DNA from: Odiellus spinosus
Lineage: Eukaryota; Arthropoda; Arachnida; Opiliones; Phalangiidae
Length of the DNA stretch: 64,000 nt
Direction: 5' to 3'
NCBI GenBank assembly: GCA_963920705.1
Contig: OY987227.1
Location: forward strand, 10,767,602 to 10,831,601
Shown: in pieces, positions 1 to 11,195 of the stretch
How the letters are laid out: every line of letters starts with the position of its first letter
Position numbering within the stretch: the first letter of the stretch is position 1
Translations under genes and position numbers: made by a program
Notes under the pieces: model-generated
Databases searched by the model: none
What the model saw: only the letters and a program-made list of their open reading frames with translations
What the model was told of the DNA's origin: nothing

Positions 1-3000
1 ATTTAAAAGTTCTTAAATCTAGAAATGATTTGGATATGGAAATAATTTTTAAAGACTAATTAACACTAGAAAATATATTGATTGAAATTATTAAAGGTTT
101 ATTTTCTTGATTAAATTATGAAATTAATGAAATATATAAAATTCTTTGTCTATTTCTTAATTACACTCTTTTTTAACAATAGGTTCTTGGCAATTTGGAA
201 TATGCTCGTCGAAATCCGTTCAGGTACGCTTAATTTTTGGTATTTTTTCTTTAAACTTTGGAAGTTATATATTCACCTCGACGGACAGTCACGTGATTTT
301 GTGATTGACGTCAGACCTTGAGTTATATTATCCTAGTATACGAAGTAATTTTCGAAAATTCAAATTTACATTTAATTCTCCCTTTATAAGCAATTAAAAA
401 ATAAATAAAAAAAGAGGGGAAATCAATGATTATAGCGTAACAAAAGCACTCAATTTTGGATATTAAATTCACTACTCACTGGGTTATTTTTAGCCCCAAA
501 AAAAATTCGGTTAAAAAATTGCTGTATTTTTTCTCTACACTTTATACTGTAATACTCCATGCAAAGGAAACGAGTTCAAGCTCATATCGCGACTCCACGC
601 ACTCCCCTAGGTAACAATCTACTTATAAACGAATTAAGGAAAAAGACGAGGGGAAGAAAAGGGGTCGAAAAAACCAAAAAATAAAAAAAAACGTAATAGC
701 CTCCCTTGGTATATTAGTGTATTCCTATGGCGATAAAGCTGCATTTTCATAAGACGTTATTAACGTAGTTTAATTGCTTTTAACAATGAGACGCGCGGAA
801 ATTAATAAAAGACATGAAAGGGATACTATAGACTCTGAAAATAAGTTGACGCGCTAAGGCTAAATCGGTTAAAGATTCGCATGAAGTTAAATATCGTATA
901 AATATGTCGCGTGAACCAATTTAACTCTTAATCAGGGTTCGAACATCTTAGCTATCATCCTCCATTATTTTAAAAAATACAGTCGCCCAATGAGTATCGT
1001 CACGGGTAAATCACGTTTCAAGTTTACAACAAGACATATTACGATTGGTATGTGGTTCTGAAAGTTTTGTCGTCAAAGCTTTCGCTCTTCTAGAAGAGAG
1101 GAAAAAATCCAAAAACTCTAAACGGTCCAGATACGGAATTCTAATTTGCCCTCTCTAGCGTTTGAGATTGGAACTAAGTCGACGGAAAACGACTCTCCCC
1201 TCTATCTCTCTCTCTCGCGAAACGAAGGAGCGTGTCTCGCCCGGCCGTCGCGATTTCAAGTCTGATTAGCTCTAGAAAGAATATACTGGGCCTGGCCGCC
1301 TTTCTGTACTAATTTCGGAATACTTAGGGTGAAATTATGGACTGAGAAAATCGGACTCACTTCATCGTCAACCGCAGTATGTCGTCTTATAAACTTGAAG
1401 CATGATTTACTTGTAGTATCGCACAAAAGACATTTAGGTAATCTTGTAAACGCGCCTTATATAGGAGGCCATTCGAAATAAAGTGGTATAATGTTTTCCC
1501 CAGTCGCACGCTCGCGCTCGTTAGGCCTAAATTATACATTTTTGACGCAGAAACCGAGAAACCTATTATATCGCGTGCGTCTCTATACTTCATCTATTAC
1601 TATATGCTTATACATATCCTTTTGAATTAACAGCGCGCGCGAAGCTAGAAAACACGCGCTGATGAAAGAAAGACTTTTGGCATCGCGCGTGGTGCAAAGT
1701 ATACGAAACCTGATTGGTTGAAAATCGGTTTTACGCGCCAAAAGGCGCCGCGCGCGAGAGAGACCCCTATATGTATATAATAAACGCTCTCACGACTTAA
1801 GCTTAGTATACTATACCTCGTTTAAGACATTTATGAATGTTTAAAAGAGGGAGAAACCTTTATAACACTCTTTGTACTCCATACACAACTCGAGACTTTA
1901 TTTTTTATTCATTTCTAAAGGGAGATTGTGAAGAATATACCTCTTTCTTTCAAGAATATAGTTAGGGGTTTTTCTTGGTTCCATTATTTTATCAGGGATT
2001 AAGCAATTAATTTTATTTGGGACCGAAACTAGTCTCTAAATTTCGTCGTCCTATGTGAAGCAATGTTGAAACTCAACACCTGAGGTTTTTGACGTCGACC
2101 AAAAGGGCGGCGTGGTGATAATTTTCGATCGTGGATAGTTTCGTATATGCTTGGTAATTTTCGCGCCAAATCTCTTAGATTCTTTTATTTTTAAAATTAT
2201 TTATTATAATTTAAGCAAAAATGACACATTTCACTCTCCCTTTTTTAAACAATTTGTTTTGTTTCAACTTACCGTAAATTTTATTAGAATGTACTGTATT
2301 TTGAAAACGCGTATAATGCGCTTAAAGAAGCTAATATATACTACTTTTTTATCTTATTATATTTATCATATTGTAATAATCCGCGATAGCTTTGGCTATT
2401 TTGCAAATGAAAGTAAATCGGATACAAAATTTTGCCAAAACTCGTATTGGAGGAATTTTTGGGATAAGCTATTTTTTATATATTCTAGGAGAAGTATTTT
2501 CTAAAAAAAACTTTAAAGGTCATGTATAACATCTCGTGGGAGAAATCGTAACGGACGGGAGGGAGAGAAGGATCGAGGATTCGAGACATGAAATAAAAAG
2601 ATGTTGGAAGAGCGAGAGCGATAGAGATATAGAAAAAAAGAGAGGTTTAACGCGAATAAAGAGATCTGCATAGCTCGAGGCGGTAAAACCTTCCATGATA
2701 TATATATAAAAAAAGACCTATAAATATCTCTCTATCTCATCTCGATCCTCATCCCGTATTAGCTAAGCCTAACGCTAACCCTAACTTCCCCCCTTTTTCA
2801 ATATTTTTCCATCGTTTTCGCAGCTGGATAGCGGGAGTTTCTTCTATTGCTTCGCTGCGTATTTCAAAAGCGTAGCGAAGCAACCGGAGTTTTCTAGCTA
2901 GTGATTTTATTGTAACCTAATGTTAGTAGAGAAAGGTATATAAGGCTAAGCCTAATAATTCTGACTCCTTCCAAAAAATATATATAGTCTTTGCTTTTAC

Positions 3001-3301
3001 CAAAATGTTCGCGCGATTCTTTTGAATAAAGTGATGTTGGGGGAAGGAGAGATATTGTGTAACCGCGCGATATTAGAAAGATAGGCCTTTTACTATAATA
3101 AGCTTTATTACATCTTCGCGTGTAAGGATCAACATAAACTATACGCGCGCGCTCTTCTTTTCCCGCGTTTTTTTTTTTTTTTCTTATCCAATCGTATAGT
3201 CCATTTATTGGGTCACGTTCTCCCGCGCGGCACGCGCTTTCGGTTTTTCTCTTTTATTGGCACGCACGAGCTTCTCCTCTCTCGCGCTAACTCCCACTCG
3301 G

Positions 3302-3333
<32 letters not shown>

Positions 3334-3905
3334 AGTATTCGTTCGACTTAATAGAGTTAACGGAATATGTGTTAGGGGAAGAAGAAAAAAGTGGCTAAGA
3401 TATACCCCTTCCGTGAATTTGTAGGAATTGACTGGGGAAAAACCTGATAGGGATTGAGTATATGGATATATACTCGAAGCTGTAACCGTGTGCTACGGAA
3501 AAGATGGAAACTGGAGCTCCGTGAGGGTAAGCTCCGCACCTAAAGCTGTGAATTTCATTCCCTATATTTTTCCACATAGAGGGGGGAACTATACCATTCT
3601 CGCAATCTTCTCGTATATCGCCCGCAGGGGCTAGCAGCTAAAGAGACTCTCTAGCTCTCAAACCGTCAACGTTGCATGGTCACTATCCGATACTCAGATT
3701 CTCTCAGGAATATGTTCCAAAAATGTAACGAATGATGTAATATTAGGGGAAGGAGAGATATAGGGTTTAAAGAATACGTAATCGCTCAATTAATAATATC
3801 TAATTAATACATTAATATTTTAATCAAATTTTATCTTCTTAAAATTTTGAATTTTTCACTATAAAATTTGGTAATCGATCTTTATCGATTATATACTAAT
3901 ACTGG
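1..3905. other. AT-rich DNA without a recognisable gene
   Basis: The stretch has CT-rich and GCGC-rich patches (for example 1190-1260 and 1625-1760), a TA microsatellite, and three copies of a GGGGAAGGAGAG-type motif near 3038, 3371 and 3747. Short open frames show no coding character. No tRNA or rRNA is seen. Confidence 0.6.
3304..3333. repeat. (TA)n microsatellite
   Basis: About 14 TA dinucleotides run without interruption. Confidence 0.9.
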
Positions 3906-4190
3906 GTTGAAGCATTCTTAAGATATTTAAAAATGAAAAGGCCTAAAATATATAGATAATTATTTTTTCAGATTTATGACGTAGTTTATTTCTGAAACGT
4001 AATTAACGATAATTTACATGATTAGAAGTTTCTGGAAAAAGTACTTTTACGAAAAAGACCACGCGAAAGCGATCGTATCACGTGCTCGAGAATCAACTGT
4101 GGGCTTTACAATATTTTTACTATTTCTGTGACATATTTAAAATCTTTCCGAAAATTCTACTCAATTTCGATTTGGACCCCGACTGAACCT
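3906..4190 (+). repeat. Dispersed repeat family F3, copy a
   Basis: This copy holds the family landmarks in order: a CATTCTTAAGA start, a poly-T/ATG-ACGTAGTTTATTTC block, GGAAAAAGTACTTTTACG, GACCACGCGAAAGCGA, a CACGTG, and a tail CTTTCCGAAAATTCTACTC. The same order recurs near 34.4, 37.7, 38.7 and 56.1 kb on either strand, so it is an interspersed element. I saw no clear terminal repeats or coding frame. Confidence 0.6.
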
Positions 4191-4739
4191 TTTTCCATTA
4201 ACAGTGTAGTTCATGAAAAATCTGTGACAACCTCATTTCGCATATATTAATAATAATTATTAATTTTAATAACGCCGCGATCCATAAGGCAAGTGTGAAA
4301 TAACATGCACCTTTCTTTGTATTATTTCTTTCTACAAGGATGGAAAATAGAAATAACGAAATAAAAACCCCCACGATTTTAGGTTTGAGTTTTCTTATCC
4401 CCCTTGACGAAGAGCTCGCTATATATAGGACTATATAGGATCGACTTTCATATCCAATAGACGTTGAATTATTTATATTTATATATATATATATATAACG
4501 TATAGCCACGCTGAGTCTTACGAAATGTATCGATTCCACCTCGAAATATCAGTACAATTTACTTTAGGGTACTCATTCTAGAGCCAAGAACCAATCTTTT
4601 GTTTCCATGACATGACGTCATACTTTTTCATTGGTGTACAGTCCATTTTTTAAAATGATCACTGTTGCCATCTATTCGGGTGCTTTTAGTCGATCATGGA
4701 TCATTTTTAAGCTCCATGAGAAAACTAGAAAACAAACAC

Positions 4740-4895
4740 AATCGATTTTTTTTAACTTAATGACGTAATTTACTTCTGGAACGACATGTTGGAAATGAAG
4801 TAGGCGAGATTTTTGGGGATAAAGTTATTTTCACGGCCTTATTACGTACCAGATCGCACACGAATCAACTGTAGACTCTATAATAGCCATTCGAC
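4740..4895 (+). repeat. Dispersed repeat family F3, copy b (diverged)
   Basis: The landmarks ATGACGTAATTTACTTCTGG and GAATCAACTGTAGACTCTAT match the F3 order, but the middle is diverged. No frame is open through it. Confidence 0.45.
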
Positions 4896-5871
4896 CATAG
4901 TATTAACCTAGTAGCTTAGTAACTCGTTGATTATTCAAGGTGGTACAAAATATTATTTAAAATTGAAACATATTATATAGCGCTGAACGTTTCTTATGAC
5001 GTGGGGTCTTATATTTTATATATATTCATGGGCATTGCCCATTCAGCCAACTTATTTATTCAGGTGGAAACTTTTTAAAGATACACTTTTTTCAGATTCT
5101 TTTTATTTTTTTATTTCTATTCCTGCACCGTTATTTTTTTTTTCTTCATATTTTTGTTCAACATAAGTTTATAAACTATAGCGAAAGCTGTAGCGAAGTA
5201 ATATATAATGATATTTTTCATAAGAGTTGCGAGTAGAGTAGACAAACATTTCGTGAAACAAAGTAAATATATATTTATATATTGGTATATATTGTTCATC
5301 TCTCTCTATCTCTCTCTCTTTCTTTCTCTCTAAAACCTTCTTCAATTCTTTCTCAATCCGTACTATTTTTATTATTATTCTAAGAAGTCTTCTATAGTTT
5401 TTATCCCCTCGTCGTAGAAATGTTTCATATATATACGAGAAAAAAATAGGAAAAGAAATTTAGAGAAAAAAAAAGATGCATTCTTTCTCCTAAGGCCATT
5501 TAAAGGGCACATAATAAATGTATAAACGATGATTTGAAGTTTTTAGGAAGGTTTATGTCCTTTTATACGCGTTTGATTCGAAGGAGAAATGTCTATATTG
5601 ATTTTATGAACTATAAAACAAGAACCGTGCAAGAATTTTGAATGATAAAAATCATGGAGTTTCTAGGTCTATTTACGTGGATTATTAATAAAAACCTTTC
5701 CTATATTGATCCCGTACTTAGAAAGCGTTAAATTTGAAATTGAAATCTGCGGTTAAATCATAAATCATGGTGTTTTTATGAACTTAATTGTTACTGATAT
5801 ACTAAACACCGCAAAAATAATTGAAGTGTTTAATTAGATATTTTTAGTCGATTGAGAAATTGAAATAACAA
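4896..5871. other. AT-rich DNA, no gene seen
   Basis: A TCTC-rich run lies near 5299-5330, with short A and T runs around it. Nothing coding is recognised. Confidence 0.5.
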
Positions 5872-6053
5872 TTCGGTCCATTGGGTTTGGCACCGGAAAG
5901 TGTTCGGTCGAATGAGAATCGGTTGAATGAAAGTCGGTCGAATGGGAGTTGATCCAGTGAGATTCGGTCAAATGGATGTCGGTCGAATGAGATTAGGTCA
6001 AATGGGAGTCGGTCTTTTGGGAATCGGTCGAATGAGATTCGGTCGAATGGGAG
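5872..6053. repeat. Degenerate ~15-bp minisatellite
   Basis: About 11-12 imperfect units of the type TCGGTCGAATGAGAT follow one another, with variants AATGGGAG and GTTGAATG. Divergence among units suggests an old array. Confidence 0.75.
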
Positions 6054-7280
6054 AAAAGCGTTTTAGCTAGACTATGAGCTAGACCTATTTAAAATACATG
6101 CCTAACACAGAATCAATTCCATTCAAAATCACAAGAAATTTTAAGAAAAACACTATTTGCGCATTTAAGACATACTTGAATTATATATGTCACACCCTCG
6201 TAACTCTCAGTAATAGCGATTCAAATTGCGCCAAAATTATTACGATAAAAATATTGTAGCTCGAATATAAAATATTTCTAGGTCGATTAGTGTCCAATTT
6301 TTAAATTTCTCATATTGTCCATATCAAAGCTATTATATTTAAAGCAAGGTAACCTTAGATTTTACGAATAAAACCCTTAAAATATTCAAAATCGGTTATA
6401 AGACCGATTTAAAAAAACAATTGGAGTTACAGCACTTTGCTATTCGGGCGCGCGCAGGTTGTATTTCCCCTCCCGGCTCCTCCCCCTTCTTCATCCTTTT
6501 TTTGTCAGTTTGAGTGATGGGCTGATGGCTCGTAAGATCGGATGCCGACATTTTTTTAGTCAATTTAATAATCGCGATTAAACATAGTCAAAGTGATTTA
6601 AAATTGTAAAGTTTGTGATCCCAAGAAAGCTCAGAATATGGACCAAAGGACTCGCACCATTTTGAAACGGAATATTTCATGTAAGTTAGTTTTTTGAGTT
6701 GATTTAAATGTGTCGTCAGGGTTATCACGACATCGGTTTAGGGTGTCGGATCGTGGCGGCAGGGTTAAACGAAGGCATAGGGCAAGGGGACGGGGAAGAG
6801 ATCCGCCTCGTTGTTTGTTAGGCCTAATAGGCCTGCCAATAGCTAGTAAATTGGACATTATGGAAGCCATATTTGATACAAATTAAAATTTTGAATAGCC
6901 TCGATTCGAGTGATTTATATTATCTTTTAAAACCATTATATTTCCCTAATTTTAAGTGCTTTATCGGTATTGTAACTACGATAATTTTAAGTATTAGTTC
7001 CTAATTTTATTTAAGGGTAGCATAATAGCAGGGGCGTCACCAGTCGTTTTTTGGCTGAGGGAGGGGGGAGGAGAACCCGTAAAACGATTAGTCATAATTT
7101 CAGAAATACATGAAGCAAAATTTACATTGACGTAGCTGTAGACGTAGACTGTCCTTTTTAGGCGTTCGCTATTGGTATTCGTGAAAAACATTTAGCCGTA
7201 GTAGACCGTACGTTTAATAGCGTTATTTTAAACGTAAAATAATATAATACAATACATATTCGCAAAAGCATATAATAGTC
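6054..7280. other. AT-rich DNA with a coding-like block and a possible hAT end
   Basis: The stretch includes the ambiguous block at 6632-6872. At 7029 a CAGGGGCGTCACCAG sequence resembles the terminus of hAT-type elements, but no matching opposite end was found nearby, so it is at most a fragment. Confidence 0.35.
6632..6872 (+). other. Ambiguous coding-like block (possible tiny two-exon gene, or chance)
   Basis: On the plus strand an ATG at 6638 opens MDQRTRTILKRNIS, then GTAAGT at 6681. A CAG at 6717-6719 would close a 39-base intron, and the joined frame stays open to a TAA after LDIMEAIFDTN. The product would be about 70 residues and very Arg-rich. On the minus strand 6631-6870 is also open from an ATG (MASIMSNLLAIGRPIRPNKQ). 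Both strands being open in a locally GC-rich block argues for chance, and a 39-base intron is short for most animals. No family is recognised. Confidence 0.18.
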
Positions 7281-7692
7281 CTGAATTAATCTAAATATTT
7301 TTCAACTCGATTTAATTATTCTAAATATTTTTTCAACTCGATTTAATTATTCTAAATATTTTTTCAACTCGATTTAATTATTCTAAATATTTTTTCAACT
7401 CGATTTAATTATTCTAAATATTTTTTCAACTCGATTTAATTATTCTAAATATTTTTTCAACTCGATTTAATTATTCTAAATATTTTTTCAACTCGATTTA
7501 ATTATTCTAAATATTTTTTCAACTCGATTAAATAATTTTAAAGATATTTTCAACTCAATTAAATAATTTTAAAGATATTTTCAACTCAATTAAATAATTA
7601 TATATATATTTTCAACTCAATTAAATTATTCTAACGATTTTTCAACCCAATTAAATTAATCTAAATATTTTTCAACCCAATTAAATTATTCT
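7281..7692. repeat. 31-bp minisatellite A
   Basis: About eight nearly identical 31-bp units with core TTTTTCAACTCGATTTAATT run from 7290 to 7528. More diverged units (TTCAACTCAATTAAATAATT) follow to 7692. The drift from identical to degenerate suggests recent expansion at the left side. Confidence 0.9.
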
Positions 7693-8022
7693 AAATAATT
7701 CTAATGCCCCTATTATCTTAATTAAACAATTCTAATGCCACTATTATCTTAATTAAACAATTTTAATGCCCCTATTATCGTAATTAAACAATTCTAATGC
7801 CCCTATTATCGTAATTAAACAATTCTAATGCCCCTATTATCGTAATTAAGCAATTCTAATGCCACTTTTATTGTAATTAAACAATTCTAATGCCCCTATT
7901 ATCGTAATTAAACAATTCTAATGCCCCTATTATCGTAATTAAACAATTCTAATGCCCCTATTATCGTAATTAAACAATTATAATGCCACTATTATCTTAA
8001 TTAAACAATTCTAATGCCTTAA

Positions 8023-8282
8023 TTATATATTTATTCACAAGGAATCACTGCACTCAATGTTTTAATAAAACTAAAATATTTATTAAACGACAACGTTTCA
8101 AAGCAACCGCTTCATCTTCAGGTCTACAATCTAATGATTACAAATTTTTAATTTTTTTGTATTTATACATTTTATAAAAAATTTCACAATTTTAATTCTT
8201 TAAAAAATGAGCCTAGATACATATATATAAGATATCGAAAACATGCAAACTGTGCAGTGATTCCTTGTGAATAAATATATAA
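8023..8282. mobile_element. 260-bp element with perfect 30-bp terminal inverted repeats
   Basis: The left end (TTATATATTTATTCACAAGG, continuing to 8052) is repeated exactly in reverse at 8253-8282. The element has no open frame. Target duplication is unclear: TTAA precedes the left end but not the right, while TAATGCC and TAATGTC lie just outside. Inside it, on the minus strand, is a hammerhead-ribozyme-like core, a feature known from Penelope-like retroelements and other retroposons. It may be a fragment or dependent of such an element rather than a plain MITE. Confidence 0.75.
8084..8126 (-). ncRNA. Hammerhead-ribozyme-like motif
   Basis: The minus strand gives in order: TAGAC (stem I, pairs with GTTTA at the far end), core CTGAAGA (fits CUGANGA), a stem II AAGC/GCTT with GGTT loop plus flanking G-U and one unpaired U, core GAAA, a minimal stem III (C-GTT-G), then the predicted cleavage triplet GTC. 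The very short stem III is typical of hammerheads reported in Penelope-like elements. Activity is not shown, and the odd base at the foot of stem II lowers confidence. Confidence 0.5.
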
Positions 8283-8453
8283 TAATGTCTAGAACATGCA
8301 ACAAGAATAGGGATTGTAAACTAATTCTAATGCCACTATTATCTTAATTAAACAATTATAATGCCACTATTATCTTAATTAAGCAATTCTAATGCCACTA
8401 TTATCTTAATTAAGCAATTATAATGCCACTATTATCTTAATTAAACAATTCTA

Positions 8454-9118
8454 TTATAACTATAATATAATAAAACTTGTTTTATTTGGTGAAACTTCTT
8501 CTTCAAGTAGTTATAAATTGTGTATTTTATCTTAAAATCAACACTCGGTCATTTAAACTTTGCCACTAAGTACGATTAGATTTCGCTTAAAACGTTGTTA
8601 ACACAGTTACAACTTCCACTAGTTAATTTTAAGACCTCTAAGAGAGAGTGGGAGGGAGAGAGAGAGAGAGCGGTGGATCTTAAGTTTGTAAAAAAGATAA
8701 AGATAACTTTCCTGTAATAAGTTAAGAAAATAAATAAATAAAGAATGAAGAGCAAATTAGATATTTGCTCGGGCGAAAAGCGGCGGAGGAGAGATCTCTC
8801 TTCTCGGCAACGCCACTACTGTAATATGACTTATATTATACTGCTTTTTCTTCTGTGGAGCTTTAAAATTAAATATACCTCCGCCGTAACATTACAAGTG
8901 CCTTGATGTAACATATATATCTACGTAACTCTTCTTAGAAGAGACCGAAAGCGCCATTGTAAAACCGGTTTTTATATATAATTTTAAATCACTTCTAAGA
9001 TTATAAACGCATTCAAATTTGAAATAGTAAACAAGCATTCAAGGGTAATTGACACTGCATATGTTGCGGCAACGGAACGGAATATGGAGCAATAACTACT
9101 GAAGATTTGGTTTGAAAA
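8454..9118. other. AT-rich DNA, GA-rich tract, no gene seen
   Basis: A GA-rich tract lies at about 8640-8671. Nothing coding or RNA-like is recognised. Confidence 0.5.
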
Positions 9119-9521
9119 TAGAGATGTGCGAGCCATAAATTTCAGGCTTCGAGCTCTTGAAAATTTTCCTTATCAAGCTTCGAGCCGAGCTCGAACCCTG
9201 AAAAATTTTCTTATCGAGCAAGGAGTCGAGCTCGAGCCCTGGATTTTGCTTATCGAGCTTTTACGCTTTGTTATAATTTTATTAAGTGTTAAAATTGGTT
9301 ATTTCAATCGTTTAGCGAGCTAAAAACATTTTTGCAGGCATTATAGAATAAAAAATAAAAGAGATAAAGATGGCGCGCGCTGACAATACAAGATTAAATT
9401 AGAGATTTTTTTTTGTTTTTTTGTTATAAGGTCATCTTTTTTAAGGGTTCGCCCGGCTTTTATCGAGCTTGAATCCGGACGAGCTCTAGATCGAAATTTT
9501 TCGATCGCTCGCACACCTCTA
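9119..9521. mobile_element. hAT-type MITE
   Basis: The ends read TAGAGATGTGCGAGC and GCTCGCACACCTCTA, an imperfect inverted pair. They are flanked by TTTGAAAA (9111-9118) and TTTGAAAT (9522-9529), a target duplication matching at 7 of 8 bases. An 8-bp duplication is the hallmark of the hAT superfamily. Subterminal GAGCTCGA repeats occur on both sides. The 403-bp body has no transposase, so it depends on another element. Confidence 0.8.
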
Positions 9522-9529
9522 TTTGAAAT

Positions 9530-11195
9530 ATGTGGATATCTGAATCTCCCGTAGTTTTTGCTCCATGTTCCAATCCGCTGCCCATTAACCTTTACTGTCG
9601 GGATAGCGGTAAATCTCGCTCCAATACTGGATTTTCGCGCCAAAATGTGGGTGCATTCATTGGGGATGGAAAGAGGGTAAAACTCAGTTCAACCTTGGTT
9701 GTATATCTTCTCTTCTTAAATGCCGCTTTTCTATATAACAATAGGACCCAAAAGCCTGTGTGGATAATAAAATGTCTGATATGGTAGTTCAAAGACTCTC
9801 GTGGGCACTCGCCCCCTTATTTTTATCCGCCCTCTCACGTATATACATCCTTTTTTTTTTTTTTTTTTTCTTTCTGCTAAACAACACACTGTTTTGTGGG
9901 AGTGAAATGGTCCATCGTCCTTCAGGGCTTGTTATAAAGCTATATAATATAGAAAAACGTGCCAAAAGCACATAGAAAGGATTTTCCAAGATGGGGATGT
10001 CCATGCAGGGATACTGCGGATTTATTTATATAATACTTGTATATAAAGCCCTTTTATATAAAGATCAGAAACTTCTTCGCTATCCCCCTCTCCATCGTAG
10101 TGGAGAATGATACCACTTTCGGGTGTTTGGCCCCTATTCCAACGGCCATCTCTGATGCATCCTTTATATTATACTCTTTATAATAATCCCGCTATTTTTT
10201 ACTCGAGTCGTTCAATTCTACCTTCCCCTTCCAAAAATTCTACCCTTAAACGACGCCCGGATCCACACGCGTCCAGACTTCGCCTGAGGCTGGACCCGCA
10301 TGGACTTTCAGCGCAACACGAAAGAGGGATAATCCCTATTTTAAAGGGAGAATGAATGAAAAAACCAAATTAAAAATGTTTAAACTTAAACAAAATTTTG
10401 GGATTTTCGGAATGGCTAAATAGACGTACCACTTGTTAGAAAAAAAAAATGGGTTACAAATAACCCAATTTATTTATTTAATGGTAGAGAGGTCACATGG
10501 TGAGCTGAAGGTCGTGGCTTCGAATCCCATCCTTCACCCAAACATTTTCACTAAATTAAACTTAAAATTTTATTAATTCTACAATGATTATACTTAGGCC
10601 TAGTGTTAGTTTTAAAAATATAAGATGTTGTTGAAATATAGATCTAGGGCGTAGGAAGCTAAGCCACTCCACTTTTATAATTAAACAATAATTAACAACA
10701 CTAATTAGATATTAACGGCCGAAATTCTTAGTTATATAAACAATTTTTATTTTAGAGTTAAAATCTAATAAAATATTCTTGATGTCTGTGTCAACTTCCC
10801 TTTAAACTCGGGGAGCTGAGAAAAGAGATATATAGATCCAGAAAAAAAGAGAGTATCTTCAACTTACAAGCCTTATAGGCCGTTTCCGTATGTTAAAGAG
10901 CCCATTAGCCCAAGCGCCAAAAGAAAAAAAAGGCGCCGGGGTCATCAAAAGTGAACTATTTTTGCGGGAAAGCAAAAACAATATCTCGCGCACTAGCACG
11001 AGCTTCAATAATATCCACGCGCAGTTTGTTCAATCGTTCGAATACTATCAGTTAATGAAGATATATTAGGGGAAGGAGAAAAACCAAGCAGGCTTAAGTG
11101 GATGATTATAATCTCCCTCTCCCTTTTCCACCTTTAAACTTTATTCGTCTTGAAACGAGTTAGTTTGTATTATTTTATTTACTAAATGTTTATAA
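9530..11195. other. Mixed non-coding DNA
   Basis: It contains a T run near 9850, a tRNA-derived fragment near 10.5 kb, an AGGGAGAATG terminus at 10345, and a GGGGAAGGAGA motif near 11070. Short frames in it show no coding character. Confidence 0.5.

Larger units (their letters stand above)
7693..8453. repeat. 31-bp minisatellite B, split by an inverted-repeat element
   Basis: Units of 31 bp with core CAATTCTAATGCCCCTATTA repeat about ten times to 8018 and about four more times from 8322 to 8453. The gap is filled by the element at 8023-8282 plus about 40 bp. Unit variants with CCACTATTATCTT flank the gap on both sides, which fits insertion into a pre-existing array. Confidence 0.9.

Noticed and set aside
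4198-4539. 113-codon minus-strand frame with YIYIYININN
   Set aside because: It is driven by an ATAT microsatellite and AT-rich DNA, and no domain is visible.
7281-8453. CRISPR-like regular repeats (31-bp period)
   Set aside because: Units abut without unique spacers, no cas genes are present, and the context is eukaryotic.
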